Positions 26,131 through 34,519 of a stretch of DNA of 64,000 nt are shown piece by piece; positions within the stretch are counted from its first letter, which is position 1, and each line of letters opens with the position of its first letter. The DNA is from CAZUQP01 sp964622455 (GTDB lineage Bacteria > Pseudomonadota > Gammaproteobacteria > DSM-16500), in NCBI GenBank assembly GCA_964622455.1, contig CAZUQP010000001.1, forward strand, positions 33,561-97,560. The letters are read 5' to 3'. Both the position numbers and the translations under genes were made by a program. A model generated the notes under the pieces. It searched no databases. It was not told the DNA's origin and saw only the letters and a program-made list of their open reading frames with translations.

Positions 26131-27576
26131 GTGATTTGGACGTTTGAAATGGGCCGCATTAAACATATTCACTTTGTCGGTGTCGGCGGAGTGGGGATGG
26201 CGGGTATTGCCGAAGTATTGTTGAGCCAAGGTTACCATGTTTCAGGTTCTGATTTATCAGATAATGCGTTAACAAAACGTTTACGTTCTATTGGAGCGGC
26301 CATTTATCAAGGGCATGAAGCGGGCTATGTTGAACATGCGGATGTGATTGTGCGTTCATCGGCTGTGACTATGGATAATCCAGAATTAGTTGCGGCGCGT
26401 CACCAGCATATTCCCATTGTGCAGCGTGCTGAAATGTTAGGGGAGTTGATGCGGTTTCGTTATGGGATTGCAATTGCGGGCACTCATGGCAAAACCACAA
26501 CAACCAGTTTAACGACCAGCATTTTAGCAGAAGAAGGGATGGATCCAACATTTGTCATCGGTGGGCGGTTGAATAGTGCCGGAAGCAATGCGCGTTTGGG
26601 AACGGGCCGTTATTTAGTGGCTGAAGCTGATGAAAGTGATGCGTCCTTTTTATATTTAAAGCCGATGATTTCTGTTGTTACTAATATTGATGCCGATCAT
26701 ATGGCAACTTATCACGATAATTTTAGTGAATTACGGCAGGCATTCATTGATTTTCTTCACCGGCTGCCTTTTTACGGATTGGCGGTCTTATGTATTGATG
26801 ATCCTGTGGTTAAAAATATTTTATCAGAAGTCTCACGCCCGTTTGTCACTTACGGGTTTACAGAGGATGCGGATTTTCAAGCGTTATCTATTTCACAAAT
26901 AGGTACTCAAACACGATTTAAAGTAAAGCGTCCAAACGGCATGAGTATCCTCGCGATTAATTTGAATTTGCCGGGTAAACACAATGTGTTAAATGCATTA
27001 GCGGCCATTGCAGTTGCAAGCGAATTAAAAATTTCTGATCGTGCCATTCAATCTGCTTTAGAAAAATTCGCAGGCATCGGACGTCGTTTTCAAATTTATG
27101 GTGATTTTGCTTTGCCGGCGGGAGGCACTGTGACATTAGTGGATGATTACGGACATCATCCACGGGAAATTGCAGCGACATTGCAAGCGGCTCGTCATAG
27201 CTGGCCTAAGAAACGATTAGTGATGGTTTATCAGCCTCATCGTTATACCCGCACGCGCGATTTATTTCAGGAATTTTGTGATGTTTTATCGCAACCGGAT
27301 GTTTTGTTATTACTGGATATCTATTCAGCAGGTGAAGATCCTATTCTCGGTGCTGAAGGCGCTACACTTGCCAAAGCAATTGAAGAGCGCGGTATTATCA
27401 CTCCCATTTTTGTGGGGCAGCATAAAGCGCTTGCTGAGACATTGCGAAATATTTTGCGGGAGGGTGATATTTTATTGATGCAAGGCGCTGGTAACATTGG
27501 CGGATTGGCATCTCATTTGGCGGCAACGCATTTGCGTGAATCTGTTCCTGAAACTCGACTGAGTGAGATTGGATAG
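26131..27576 (+). CDS. murC: UDP-MurNAc:L-alanine ligase MurC
   Basis: 481 residues; first amino-acid addition to UDP-MurNAc. HIHFVGVGGVGMAGIAEVL, ATP loop AGTHGKTTTTSL, EADESDASFL, DDYGHHPREI and YQPHRYTRT are all intact. The GTG start at 26131 is preferred because AGAGGA lies seven bases upstream; ATG 26149 would also give a near-standard start. It follows murG after two bases. Confidence 0.95.
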   Translation: MIWTFEMGRIKHIHFVGVGGVGMAGIAEVLLSQGYHVSGSDLSDNALTKRLRSIGAAIYQGHEAGYVEHADVIVRSSAVTMDNPELVAARHQHIPIVQRAEMLGELMRFRYGIAIAGTHGKTTTTSLTTSILAEEGMDPTFVIGGRLNSAGSNARLGTGRYLVAEADESDASFLYLKPMISVVTNIDADHMATYHDNFSELRQAFIDFLHRLPFYGLAVLCIDDPVVKNILSEVSRPFVTYGFTEDADFQALSISQIGTQTRFKVKRPNGMSILAINLNLPGKHNVLNALAAIAVASELKISDRAIQSALEKFAGIGRRFQIYGDFALPAGGTVTLVDDYGHHPREIAATLQAARHSWPKKRLVMVYQPHRYTRTRDLFQEFCDVLSQPDVLLLLDIYSAGEDPILGAEGATLAKAIEERGIITPIFVGQHKALAETLRNILREGDILLMQGAGNIGGLASHLAATHLRESVPETRLSEIG

Positions 27577-28488
27577 ATGCTAACTGATCTAAAAAATATT
27601 CGCGGTTCTTTATCTCTTAAAAAGCCTTTAGCTGAATACACCTCATGGCGTGTGGGCGGTGCTGCGGATTATCTTTATGTTCCGGCAGATTTAGAGGATT
27701 TAGCATCTTTTCTCAGTCAATTGCCAAACCATATACCCTTATTATGGTTAGGATTAGGCAGTAATGTATTAATTCGGGACGGCGGCATTGAAGGTGCAGT
27801 GATCGTGACGCAAGGCGCTTTAAATCAAATTGTACAAAGAGATACGAAATTAATTCGTGCAGAAGCGGGCGTATCTTGTGCGCAATTTGCAAGATATACT
27901 GCTCGTTTAGGATTAACAGGCGCTGAATTTATGGCGGGAATTCCAGGCACGGTTGGCGGTGCATTGGCCATGAACGCAGGTTGCTATGGCGGTGAAACAT
28001 GGCAGCGTGTGCATCAAGTTGAAACGATAGACCGCTTTGGAAAAATACATTTACGAAATGCTCACGAGTTTGAAGTGGCCTATCGTCATGTTAAACGTTT
28101 GCCTGATGAATGGTTTCTTTCCGGTCATTTTGCTTTAGCATTGGGTGATAAAGCAAAAGCACTTCAAGATATTAAGTCATTATTAGAAAAACGTAATGCA
28201 GCCCAACCGACAGGATTACCCAATTGTGGATCAGTTTTTAGGAATCCCCCCGGAAAATACGCAGGACAACTCATTGAGTGCTCTGGTTTAAAAAATGCGG
28301 CCATTGGTGGTGCTTATGTTTCTCCGAAACACGCTAACTTTATTATTAACGGCGGATCAGCCTCTGCTGCAGATATCGAGGGATTGATTGCGCATGTTCG
28401 GGAAACTGTTTTAAAAGAACAAGGGATCGATTTAATGCCGGAAGTTTGTATTATGGGTAAGCCTATAGATTCTGATCCTCATTTCTAG
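27577..28488 (+). CDS. murB: UDP-N-acetylenolpyruvoylglucosamine reductase MurB
   Basis: FAD-dependent enzyme completing UDP-MurNAc. 303 residues, the shorter type II form lacking the E. coli-type tyrosine loop. FAD-binding LGLGSNVLIRDGGIEGAVI and MAGIPGTVGGALAMNAGCYGGE; the proton-donor Ser lies in NCGSVFRNPPG; the C-terminal Glu in LMPEVCIMG. ATG directly follows the murC stop. ddl, usually next, is absent. Confidence 0.95.
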   Translation: MLTDLKNIRGSLSLKKPLAEYTSWRVGGAADYLYVPADLEDLASFLSQLPNHIPLLWLGLGSNVLIRDGGIEGAVIVTQGALNQIVQRDTKLIRAEAGVSCAQFARYTARLGLTGAEFMAGIPGTVGGALAMNAGCYGGETWQRVHQVETIDRFGKIHLRNAHEFEVAYRHVKRLPDEWFLSGHFALALGDKAKALQDIKSLLEKRNAAQPTGLPNCGSVFRNPPGKYAGQLIECSGLKNAAIGGAYVSPKHANFIINGGSASAADIEGLIAHVRETVLKEQGIDLMPEVCIMGKPIDSDPHF

Positions 28489-28524
28489 GATAATAGGCAA
28501 AATTAGCTTGCGTAAGGCGGGAAC

Positions 28525-29262
28525 ATGGTTCTGAGCAGGACAGGGAAACGCCAATCGGATATTCAATTTCCATGGAAGGGGGGAATTAAAACCTTTCTAT
28601 TTCTTATATTCCTAGCAGCCACTTTTTTCTTTGTTAATAAAATAAAAGAGCATTATGATTTTTCTATCAAAGAAGTTAAAGTATACGGCGTAAAATATCT
28701 TGATCAACAAGAAATGCAGCATCTTTTAAGTCCTTTGGTGAAAAAAAGTTTTTTTGCCATTCAACTTGAACAAATCAAAGAACAACTTCTAGAAATGCCC
28801 TGGGTAGCGGATGCATCAGTGAGACGCGTTTGGCCTGATCAAGTTATTATTACAGTCGCTGAAAAAAATGCGATTGCGCGCTGGAACAATAATAATTTAT
28901 TAAGTTCGACAGGCGAAATATTTAGTCCAAATATGAATACTTATCCTGCAGATCTTCCGCAATTTGTAGGGCCTGACGGCGAACAAATTCATATGTTAGA
29001 ATATTACGAAAAAATAAATACTTTATTAAAGCCTTTGCGTTTAAAAATGACACGGCTTGAGTTAACACCCGATTTATCTTGGAATATGATATTTGATGGC
29101 GGGATGAAAGTGAATTTAGGTTACAAAGATATCTTGACTCGCGTGCATCATTTTGTGAAAGTGTATCCCAAAATAGTCGGTGAACGGGGATCTATTGATG
29201 TAGAATATGTTGATCTTCGTTATTCAAACGGGTTAGCGGTTCGGTGGAAAACGGTTTTATAA
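28525..29262 (+). CDS. ftsQ: Cell division protein FtsQ
   Basis: 245 residues: short cytoplasmic N-terminus, one transmembrane segment (about 21-38), POTRA domain (FSIKEVKVYGVKYLDQQEMQ) and the FtsQ beta domain (PWVADASVRRVWPDQVIITV). It recruits FtsB/FtsL at the septum. It has its usual place before ftsA, although ddl is missing upstream. Confidence 0.93.
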   Translation: MVLSRTGKRQSDIQFPWKGGIKTFLFLIFLAATFFFVNKIKEHYDFSIKEVKVYGVKYLDQQEMQHLLSPLVKKSFFAIQLEQIKEQLLEMPWVADASVRRVWPDQVIITVAEKNAIARWNNNNLLSSTGEIFSPNMNTYPADLPQFVGPDGEQIHMLEYYEKINTLLKPLRLKMTRLELTPDLSWNMIFDGGMKVNLGYKDILTRVHHFVKVYPKIVGERGSIDVEYVDLRYSNGLAVRWKTVL

Positions 29263-29278
29263 ACTGGAAGACATAACT

Positions 29279-30511
29279 ATGGCAAAGAAGCCAAAAAAAG
29301 ATTTTATGGTAGGTATTGATATCGGCACATCCAAAGTCGTTGCGATTGTGGGTGAAGTGACGAGTGATGGCAAACTAAATGTGGTTGGATTAGGTTCGCA
29401 CCCCTCCCAAGGTTTAAAGCGCGGTGTGGTTGTGAATATTGAATCAACCGTTCAATCCATACAGCGGGCTGTTGAAGAAGCGGAGCTTATGGCAGGATGT
29501 CAAATTTATTCTGCTTTTACCGGTATTGCAGGCAGTCATATTCGCAGTATTAATTCTCATGGCATTGTGGCCATTCGTGACCGTGAAGTCACTCATGCAG
29601 ACGTTGACCGCGTCATTGATGCAGCCAAAGCAGTTGCTATTCCTGCTGATCAAAAAATCCTCCATATTTTACCGCAAGAATTTATTATTGACAGCCAAGA
29701 TTCTATTCGTGAACCCGTTGGCATGGCAGGCGTCCGTCTTGAGGCCAAGGTGCATATTGTGACGGGTGCTGTGAGTGCTGCACAAAACATCGTGAAATGT
29801 TTGAAACGCTGCGGTTTAGCAGCAAGCGACATTGTGCTTGAGCAATTTGCATCGAGCCAATCCATTTTATCTGACGATGAAAAAGAATTAGGGGTTTGTA
29901 TGGTGGATATTGGCGGCGGTACAACGGATATCGCTATTTTTACCAATGGTTCAGTTCGATATACAGCCGTTATTCCAATCGCAGGTGATCAAGTCACGAA
30001 TGACATTGCGATTGCATTACGTATTCCTGCAAGAAATGCAGAAGATATTAAATTAAAACACGCATCCGCATTACAAGATTTAGCGGATACCAATCATATG
30101 ATTGATTTACCGAGCAGCAGTGACCGTCCGGGCCGACATATTTCAAAGCGTGCTTTAGCGGAAGTCGTAGAAGCGCGTTATGAAGAATTGTTTAAGTTAG
30201 TTCTTGCCGAAATTCATCGCAGCGGTCTTTACGAATCAATTGCCGCAGGCGTTGTTTTAACGGGCGGTGCTTCTAAGGTGGAAGGGGCGATTGAATTGGC
30301 GGAACGTGTTTTTAAAATGCCGGTGCGCATTGGTGCGCCACAACAAGTCACGGGCCTTCCAGAAATTATTAATAATCCCATTTATGCAACAGGTGTAGGG
30401 CTTTTGTTATACGGGATGCAGCAACAACGCGATACGCAGCGTGAAGTGATGCAATCTAATATCAAAAGTTTATTGGGCAGAATGAAAGGTTGGTTTCAGG
30501 GGAATTTTTAA
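29279..30511 (+). CDS. ftsA: Cell division protein FtsA
   Basis: Actin-like membrane tether of FtsZ, 410 residues. Phosphate loops VGIDIGTSKVVAIVGE and MVDIGGGTTDIAIF, adenosine loop VLTGGASKVEG, and a C-terminal amphipathic targeting helix (LLGRMKGWFQGNF). GGAAG precedes the ATG. 12 bases before ftsZ. Confidence 0.97.
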   Translation: MAKKPKKDFMVGIDIGTSKVVAIVGEVTSDGKLNVVGLGSHPSQGLKRGVVVNIESTVQSIQRAVEEAELMAGCQIYSAFTGIAGSHIRSINSHGIVAIRDREVTHADVDRVIDAAKAVAIPADQKILHILPQEFIIDSQDSIREPVGMAGVRLEAKVHIVTGAVSAAQNIVKCLKRCGLAASDIVLEQFASSQSILSDDEKELGVCMVDIGGGTTDIAIFTNGSVRYTAVIPIAGDQVTNDIAIALRIPARNAEDIKLKHASALQDLADTNHMIDLPSSSDRPGRHISKRALAEVVEARYEELFKLVLAEIHRSGLYESIAAGVVLTGGASKVEGAIELAERVFKMPVRIGAPQQVTGLPEIINNPIYATGVGLLLYGMQQQRDTQREVMQSNIKSLLGRMKGWFQGNF

Positions 30512-30523
30512 AGGAGTCGTCAT

Positions 30524-31690
30524 ATGTTTGAATTAGCAACGAATTCACAAAATGCAGTAATCAAGGTGATCGGGATTGGCGGTGGCGGCGGTAATGCTGT
30601 TGAGCATATGATGGCGGCTTCCATTGAAGGGGTTGAATTTATTTGTGCGAATACAGATGCGCAAGCATTAAAAAATTCCTCAGCGAATACGATTATACAA
30701 TTGGGTGATAGCATCACGCGCGGATTGGGTGCGGGTGCTAATCCTGAAATCGGTCGTCGTTCAGCGGAAGAAGACCGTGAACGCATCAAATCTGCATTGA
30801 GCGGTGCTGATATTGTATTTTTGACAGCGGGAATGGGGGGCGGTACAGGGACAGGTGCAGCACCTATTTTTGCGCAAATTGCAAAAGAGTTAGGAATCTT
30901 AACTGTTGCAGTCACTACAAAACCTTTTTCTTTTGAAGGTAAAGTCCGTATGCAAGTGGCGGAACAAGGGATTGCACATCTTACGCAATATGTGGATTCG
31001 TTAATTACTATTCCGAATAATAAATTGCTGACGGTATTGGGCAAAAACGTGACCTTGATTAATGCATTTAGAGCAGCCAATGAAGTATTGCGTGGCGCTG
31101 TTCAAGGGATTGCAGAATTAATTACGCGTCCGGGCTTAATTAATGTTGATTTTGCGGATGTGCGCACAGTCATGTCTGAAATGGGGATGGCAATGATGGG
31201 TACAGGCGTTGCATCGGGTGAAGATCGTGCACGATTAGCGGCTGAAGCTGCTATTTCAAGTCCATTGTTAGAAGATGTTGATATGACGGGCGCGCGCGGT
31301 GTATTAGTCAATATTACCGCGGGTCTTGATATGTCGATTGGTGAATTTGAAGAAGTGGGTGATGCGATTAAAAGCATTACTTCAGAAGGCGCAACGGTTG
31401 TGGTCGGCACTGTCATTGATCCAGAATTACGAGATGAAGTGCGGGTCACTGTGATTGTCACAGGTTTGGGTCGTAAACAGACTTCGTCCGGCAGATCAGT
31501 CCATGGATCACGATTAGATGGATCCATTGATTATCATCAATTAGAAAAACCGGCAGTTATGCGCCGTCATGCAACGAGTGCCTCAACGACACACGCAGCA
31601 CAAAAACAATCGACAGAGACAGTTGCTCAAGAGGTGGATTATTTAGATATTCCAGCGTTCTTGCGCCGTAAAGAAGAAGTGGATGCTTAA
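30524..31690 (+). CDS. ftsZ: Cell division GTPase FtsZ
   Basis: Bacterial tubulin, 388 residues. GTP signature GMGGGTGTGAAP, T7 synergy-loop region NVDFADVRTVM, a flexible linker (about 325-370) and the conserved C-terminal peptide LDIPAFLRRK that binds FtsA/ZipA. Strong AAGGAG before the ATG. Last gene of the cluster proper; a convergent unknown gene ends 7 bases later. Confidence 0.98.
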   Translation: MFELATNSQNAVIKVIGIGGGGGNAVEHMMAASIEGVEFICANTDAQALKNSSANTIIQLGDSITRGLGAGANPEIGRRSAEEDRERIKSALSGADIVFLTAGMGGGTGTGAAPIFAQIAKELGILTVAVTTKPFSFEGKVRMQVAEQGIAHLTQYVDSLITIPNNKLLTVLGKNVTLINAFRAANEVLRGAVQGIAELITRPGLINVDFADVRTVMSEMGMAMMGTGVASGEDRARLAAEAAISSPLLEDVDMTGARGVLVNITAGLDMSIGEFEEVGDAIKSITSEGATVVVGTVIDPELRDEVRVTVIVTGLGRKQTSSGRSVHGSRLDGSIDYHQLEKPAVMRRHATSASTTHAAQKQSTETVAQEVDYLDIPAFLRRKEEVDA

Positions 31691-31697
31691 AACAAAT

Positions 31698-32882
31698 TTA
31701 TTTATTCTGCGGTTTTTTGCTTAATTGATTCGGATCAATGGACAGAATAGTAGATATTTTCTCTATCAACTTTTTGTCTTCTTTGTTTGATTTTGGACCG
31801 TTATATATCTCGCGCATCGCCTGAGAAATATCCCCTGCGCTTTTATCGGGATTTTTAATGGCATTTGCCAAATTTTCAAATAAATTTATTTTTTCTGCAA
31901 TGTCTTTTATGGATGTTGCGTGGCTAGGAAAAAGAGAAAACATATCTTTCGAATCTTTTTTTTCTGGATCAGTATTTTTTGCTTCAAATAAAGCTTCTTT
32001 GAATGCGGCAATGTGAGTGTATAGGGGAATCAACGCAGTTTTTCTTTCTTGAGAAACATGGGGAACAGGAATTCCATGATGGAAGTTAGGGTTGTTATCT
32101 AAGGTGCGTCGAATATCTTTACCAGAATAAACGCGGTGGCTTAATATATGGTTTAGATGGCGAACTATATTTTTTTGCTCATTTTGATATTGAAGTGAAT
32201 ATTTTTTTCGTTGTTTCTCTATAAGAGGTAATTGTGTTTTTAGTTTTGTAATGTGGTCGTCGATCTCTTTTGAGTCTTTAGATTTTAATTTTAATTCTCT
32301 AATTTGTTTATGGAGAGCGATTTTTTGCTCAAGATAAAATTCTTCTTCTCTTTTTAAATTAAGCATGAATTTTTCATTTAAAGCTTGACTAAGTTGCTCG
32401 TCATATTGTTTTTTTGCATCAGATGTTAGTCCTTCAATGTAAAGATTGTTTCCATCCTGATTGCTGGTAAGGAGAACTTTTGCCAATGGAGCTTCTGATA
32501 TACGATTAGTAAATGCGTTTACTTGAATATGTTGATATTCCTTATGTTTATGTAGCTCTGCGGTAAACTGTTCAACATAACTAGCTTCATCACTGACTTC
32601 ACCGATGTTACAGCCTACCAGGTCAATTATTTTTATGGTTTTAGGCAAATTGTAACAAAGCAAATCCGCAGCTAACATTTTTGCTGTTAATCGTTTAATG
32701 CCAAATACTTCGCGACTCCCATGTCCCAATAAAGTGAGACGATCATCTTCGGTTTTTGCTATGAGAGGTGCATTTTCTTCGCAATAATTAATGACATTTT
32801 CGCCATATTTTTTAGCTAAATGAGTTGCAGCGATATCAATTGTGCGGGGATTAGGATCTTCTGACAAAAGAGAAATAATCAT
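31698..32882 (-). CDS. Unknown protein with C80/caspase-like (clan CD) His-Cys motif and coiled coil
   Basis: 394 residues. Residues 47-95 read RLTLLGHGS and then IIDLVGCNIGE. A His in LxGHG (H54) and, about 37 residues later, a Cys in hydrophobic-VGC (C91) is the arrangement of the C80 self-cleaving cysteine protease domain of MARTX and clostridial toxins, a caspase-like fold. After about residue 165 comes a long charged coiled-coil (to about 255), then a helical C-terminal part. There is no signal peptide. It lies between ftsZ and lpxC on the opposite strand and is monocistronic, with an extended -10 (TGTTATACT) upstream. Catalytic activity and effector role are inference; the family is otherwise unrecognised. 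Confidence 0.6.
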   Translation of the reverse strand: MIISLLSEDPNPRTIDIAATHLAKKYGENVINYCEENAPLIAKTEDDRLTLLGHGSREVFGIKRLTAKMLAADLLCYNLPKTIKIIDLVGCNIGEVSDEASYVEQFTAELHKHKEYQHIQVNAFTNRISEAPLAKVLLTSNQDGNNLYIEGLTSDAKKQYDEQLSQALNEKFMLNLKREEEFYLEQKIALHKQIRELKLKSKDSKEIDDHITKLKTQLPLIEKQRKKYSLQYQNEQKNIVRHLNHILSHRVYSGKDIRRTLDNNPNFHHGIPVPHVSQERKTALIPLYTHIAAFKEALFEAKNTDPEKKDSKDMFSLFPSHATSIKDIAEKINLFENLANAIKNPDKSAGDISQAMREIYNGPKSNKEDKKLIEKISTILSIDPNQLSKKPQNK

Positions 32883-33054
32883 TCCAATTCCACCCCGTTT
32901 TTATTCATAATTCTATTGCTATTGCCTTTTTATCAGTATAACATCCCTCGGTTTGTTAGGGGTATCACCCCGGTAAGATTAGGTAAATTATTAATTTCAC
33001 ACACAATCTTTATTGTGTTACCATTGATCAACTGACTAAAAAGTGATAACAGGA

Positions 33055-33975
33055 ATGATTAAACAAAGAACCTTAAAAAATGTTATTAAGGCGACAGGAA
33101 TTACATTGCATGGCGGCGAGCGGGCTGAGTTGACCTTACGTCCAGCGCCCCCTAATACTGGCATTATTTTTCAACGTACCGATCTTGACCCCATTATTTT
33201 AATCTCTGCCTTGGCTGAAAATGTCGGGGATACCACGTTATCAACCGCTCTTGCGAAAGATGGCATAAGAGTTTCGACCGTCGAACATTTACTTTCTGCC
33301 ATGGCGGGTTTAGGCATTGATAATGCTTATGTGGATGTCACTGCATCTGAAATTCCTATCATGGATGGGAGTGCTGGCCCCTTTGTTTTCCTCATCCAAT
33401 CGGCTGGCATTAAAGAGCAAAATGCGCCTAAGCGTTTTATCCGTATAAAACGCAAAGTCGTCATCAAAGATGGCGATAAATGGGCTTGTTTTGAGCCTTT
33501 TGAAGGATTTAAAGTGACGTTTACCATTGAATTTGATCACCCTGTTTTTAAATCTCATGCTAAAACGGCAACGCTTGATTTTTCAAGCACCTCTTACGTC
33601 AAAGAAGTCAGCCGTGCAAGAACCTTTGGTTTTATGGCGGATTTTGAGAAATTGCAATCTATGAATTTGGCACGCGGTGCCAGCTTAGATAATGCAGTTG
33701 CTGTTGATGATTTTCGCGTCTTAAATGAAGATGGTTTACGCTACGAAGATGAATTTGTGCGGCATAAAATCTTAGATGCAGTAGGCGATTTATATTTATT
33801 AGGTTCTAGTTTAATTGGTGCTTTCAGCGGGTATAAATCGGGACACGCTTTAAATAACAAATTACTCCGTAAATTGCTGGCTAAACAAGAAGCGTGGGAA
33901 TATGTCACCTTTGAAGATGCAGCTGATGCGCCGATTTCTTATGTTAAGCCAATGCTTCTGCTCGATGCTTCCTGA
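33055..33975 (+). CDS. lpxC: UDP-3-O-acyl-GlcNAc deacetylase LpxC
   Basis: Zinc deacetylase for the first committed step of lipid A synthesis, 306 residues. The start is ATG 33055 because MIKQRTLK is the family start; GTG 33043 adds four unconserved residues. Zinc-site motifs: STVEHLLSAMAGLGIDN, EIPIMDGSA, and VRHKILDAVGD (His and Asp ligands). An FtsH substrate in E. coli; ftsH is at 868. Confidence 0.96.
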   Translation: MIKQRTLKNVIKATGITLHGGERAELTLRPAPPNTGIIFQRTDLDPIILISALAENVGDTTLSTALAKDGIRVSTVEHLLSAMAGLGIDNAYVDVTASEIPIMDGSAGPFVFLIQSAGIKEQNAPKRFIRIKRKVVIKDGDKWACFEPFEGFKVTFTIEFDHPVFKSHAKTATLDFSSTSYVKEVSRARTFGFMADFEKLQSMNLARGASLDNAVAVDDFRVLNEDGLRYEDEFVRHKILDAVGDLYLLGSSLIGAFSGYKSGHALNNKLLRKLLAKQEAWEYVTFEDAADAPISYVKPMLLLDAS

Positions 33976-33979
33976 AAAT

Positions 33980-34483
33980 TCAGAAAGAACGCTCTGCTAT
34001 TTTCTTTAAAACAGCCTTTAATTTTTTATCTTGAATTTTATGAGCCGTGCTTTGCAAAACATCTGCCGTATTTTTTGAAATGGTCAAGCGTTGCCGTCTT
34101 ATTTTTTTAGGCGCCGCATTGTAGAGAGGTTTTACCTTGCAGCAAATGGCTTGAATCTGTTTAAGATCTGGATGATGGCGTAGTTTTATGAGTAAGTCAG
34201 GGATAAAAAAACGAAATCGCGTGACCCAATGCGGATTGTCAGCGATGACGATGAGTGCTGCTTTATCTAAACCAACAATATGGCAATGTTCAGTTAATAA
34301 GGGTTCATCAGGCAAAGCATCGCGTAACCTACTGTTCCACAAGGCAAGCTGGTTTAATTTTAAAAGCAATGAATTAAGCGTCTTGCTTTCTTGCTGGAAA
34401 TAAGTGGTAAGGGTTAAGTAAGCCATAGAGTTTATCATAGCATAACCGTTTGACTTTTCATCTAAATTAGGTAATGCTTCCAC
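33980..34483 (-). CDS. dciA: DciA-like helicase loader (DUF721)
   Basis: 167 residues or fewer. N-terminal KH-like DUF721 core (LNQLALWNSRLRDALPDEPLL...VIADNPHWVTRFRFFIPDLLIKLR) and a basic C-terminal tail. DciA loads or activates DnaB in bacteria without DnaC. Position between lpxC and secA, on the reverse strand, is where it lies in many gammaproteobacteria. The start is uncertain: GTG 34483 lacks a clear site, and ATGs at 34438 and 34426 are alternatives. Confidence 0.8.
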   Translation of the reverse strand: MEALPNLDEKSNGYAMINSMAYLTLTTYFQQESKTLNSLLLKLNQLALWNSRLRDALPDEPLLTEHCHIVGLDKAALIVIADNPHWVTRFRFFIPDLLIKLRHHPDLKQIQAICCKVKPLYNAAPKKIRRQRLTISKNTADVLQSTAHKIQDKKLKAVLKKIAERSF

Positions 34484-34519
34484 CTATTTTTATCACTCTT
34501 TAGAGAATGTATTTATCTT

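Noticed and set aside
30520..31080. Long open frame of 186 codons on the minus strand within ftsZ
   Set aside because: It mirrors ftsZ codon structure, has no ribosome site and matches nothing; a shadow of the real gene.
32959..32971. Short hairpin GGGGT-ATC-ACCCC between the C80-like gene and lpxC
   Set aside because: Only a 5-bp stem without T-run; it could be an operator or terminator, but nothing supports either.
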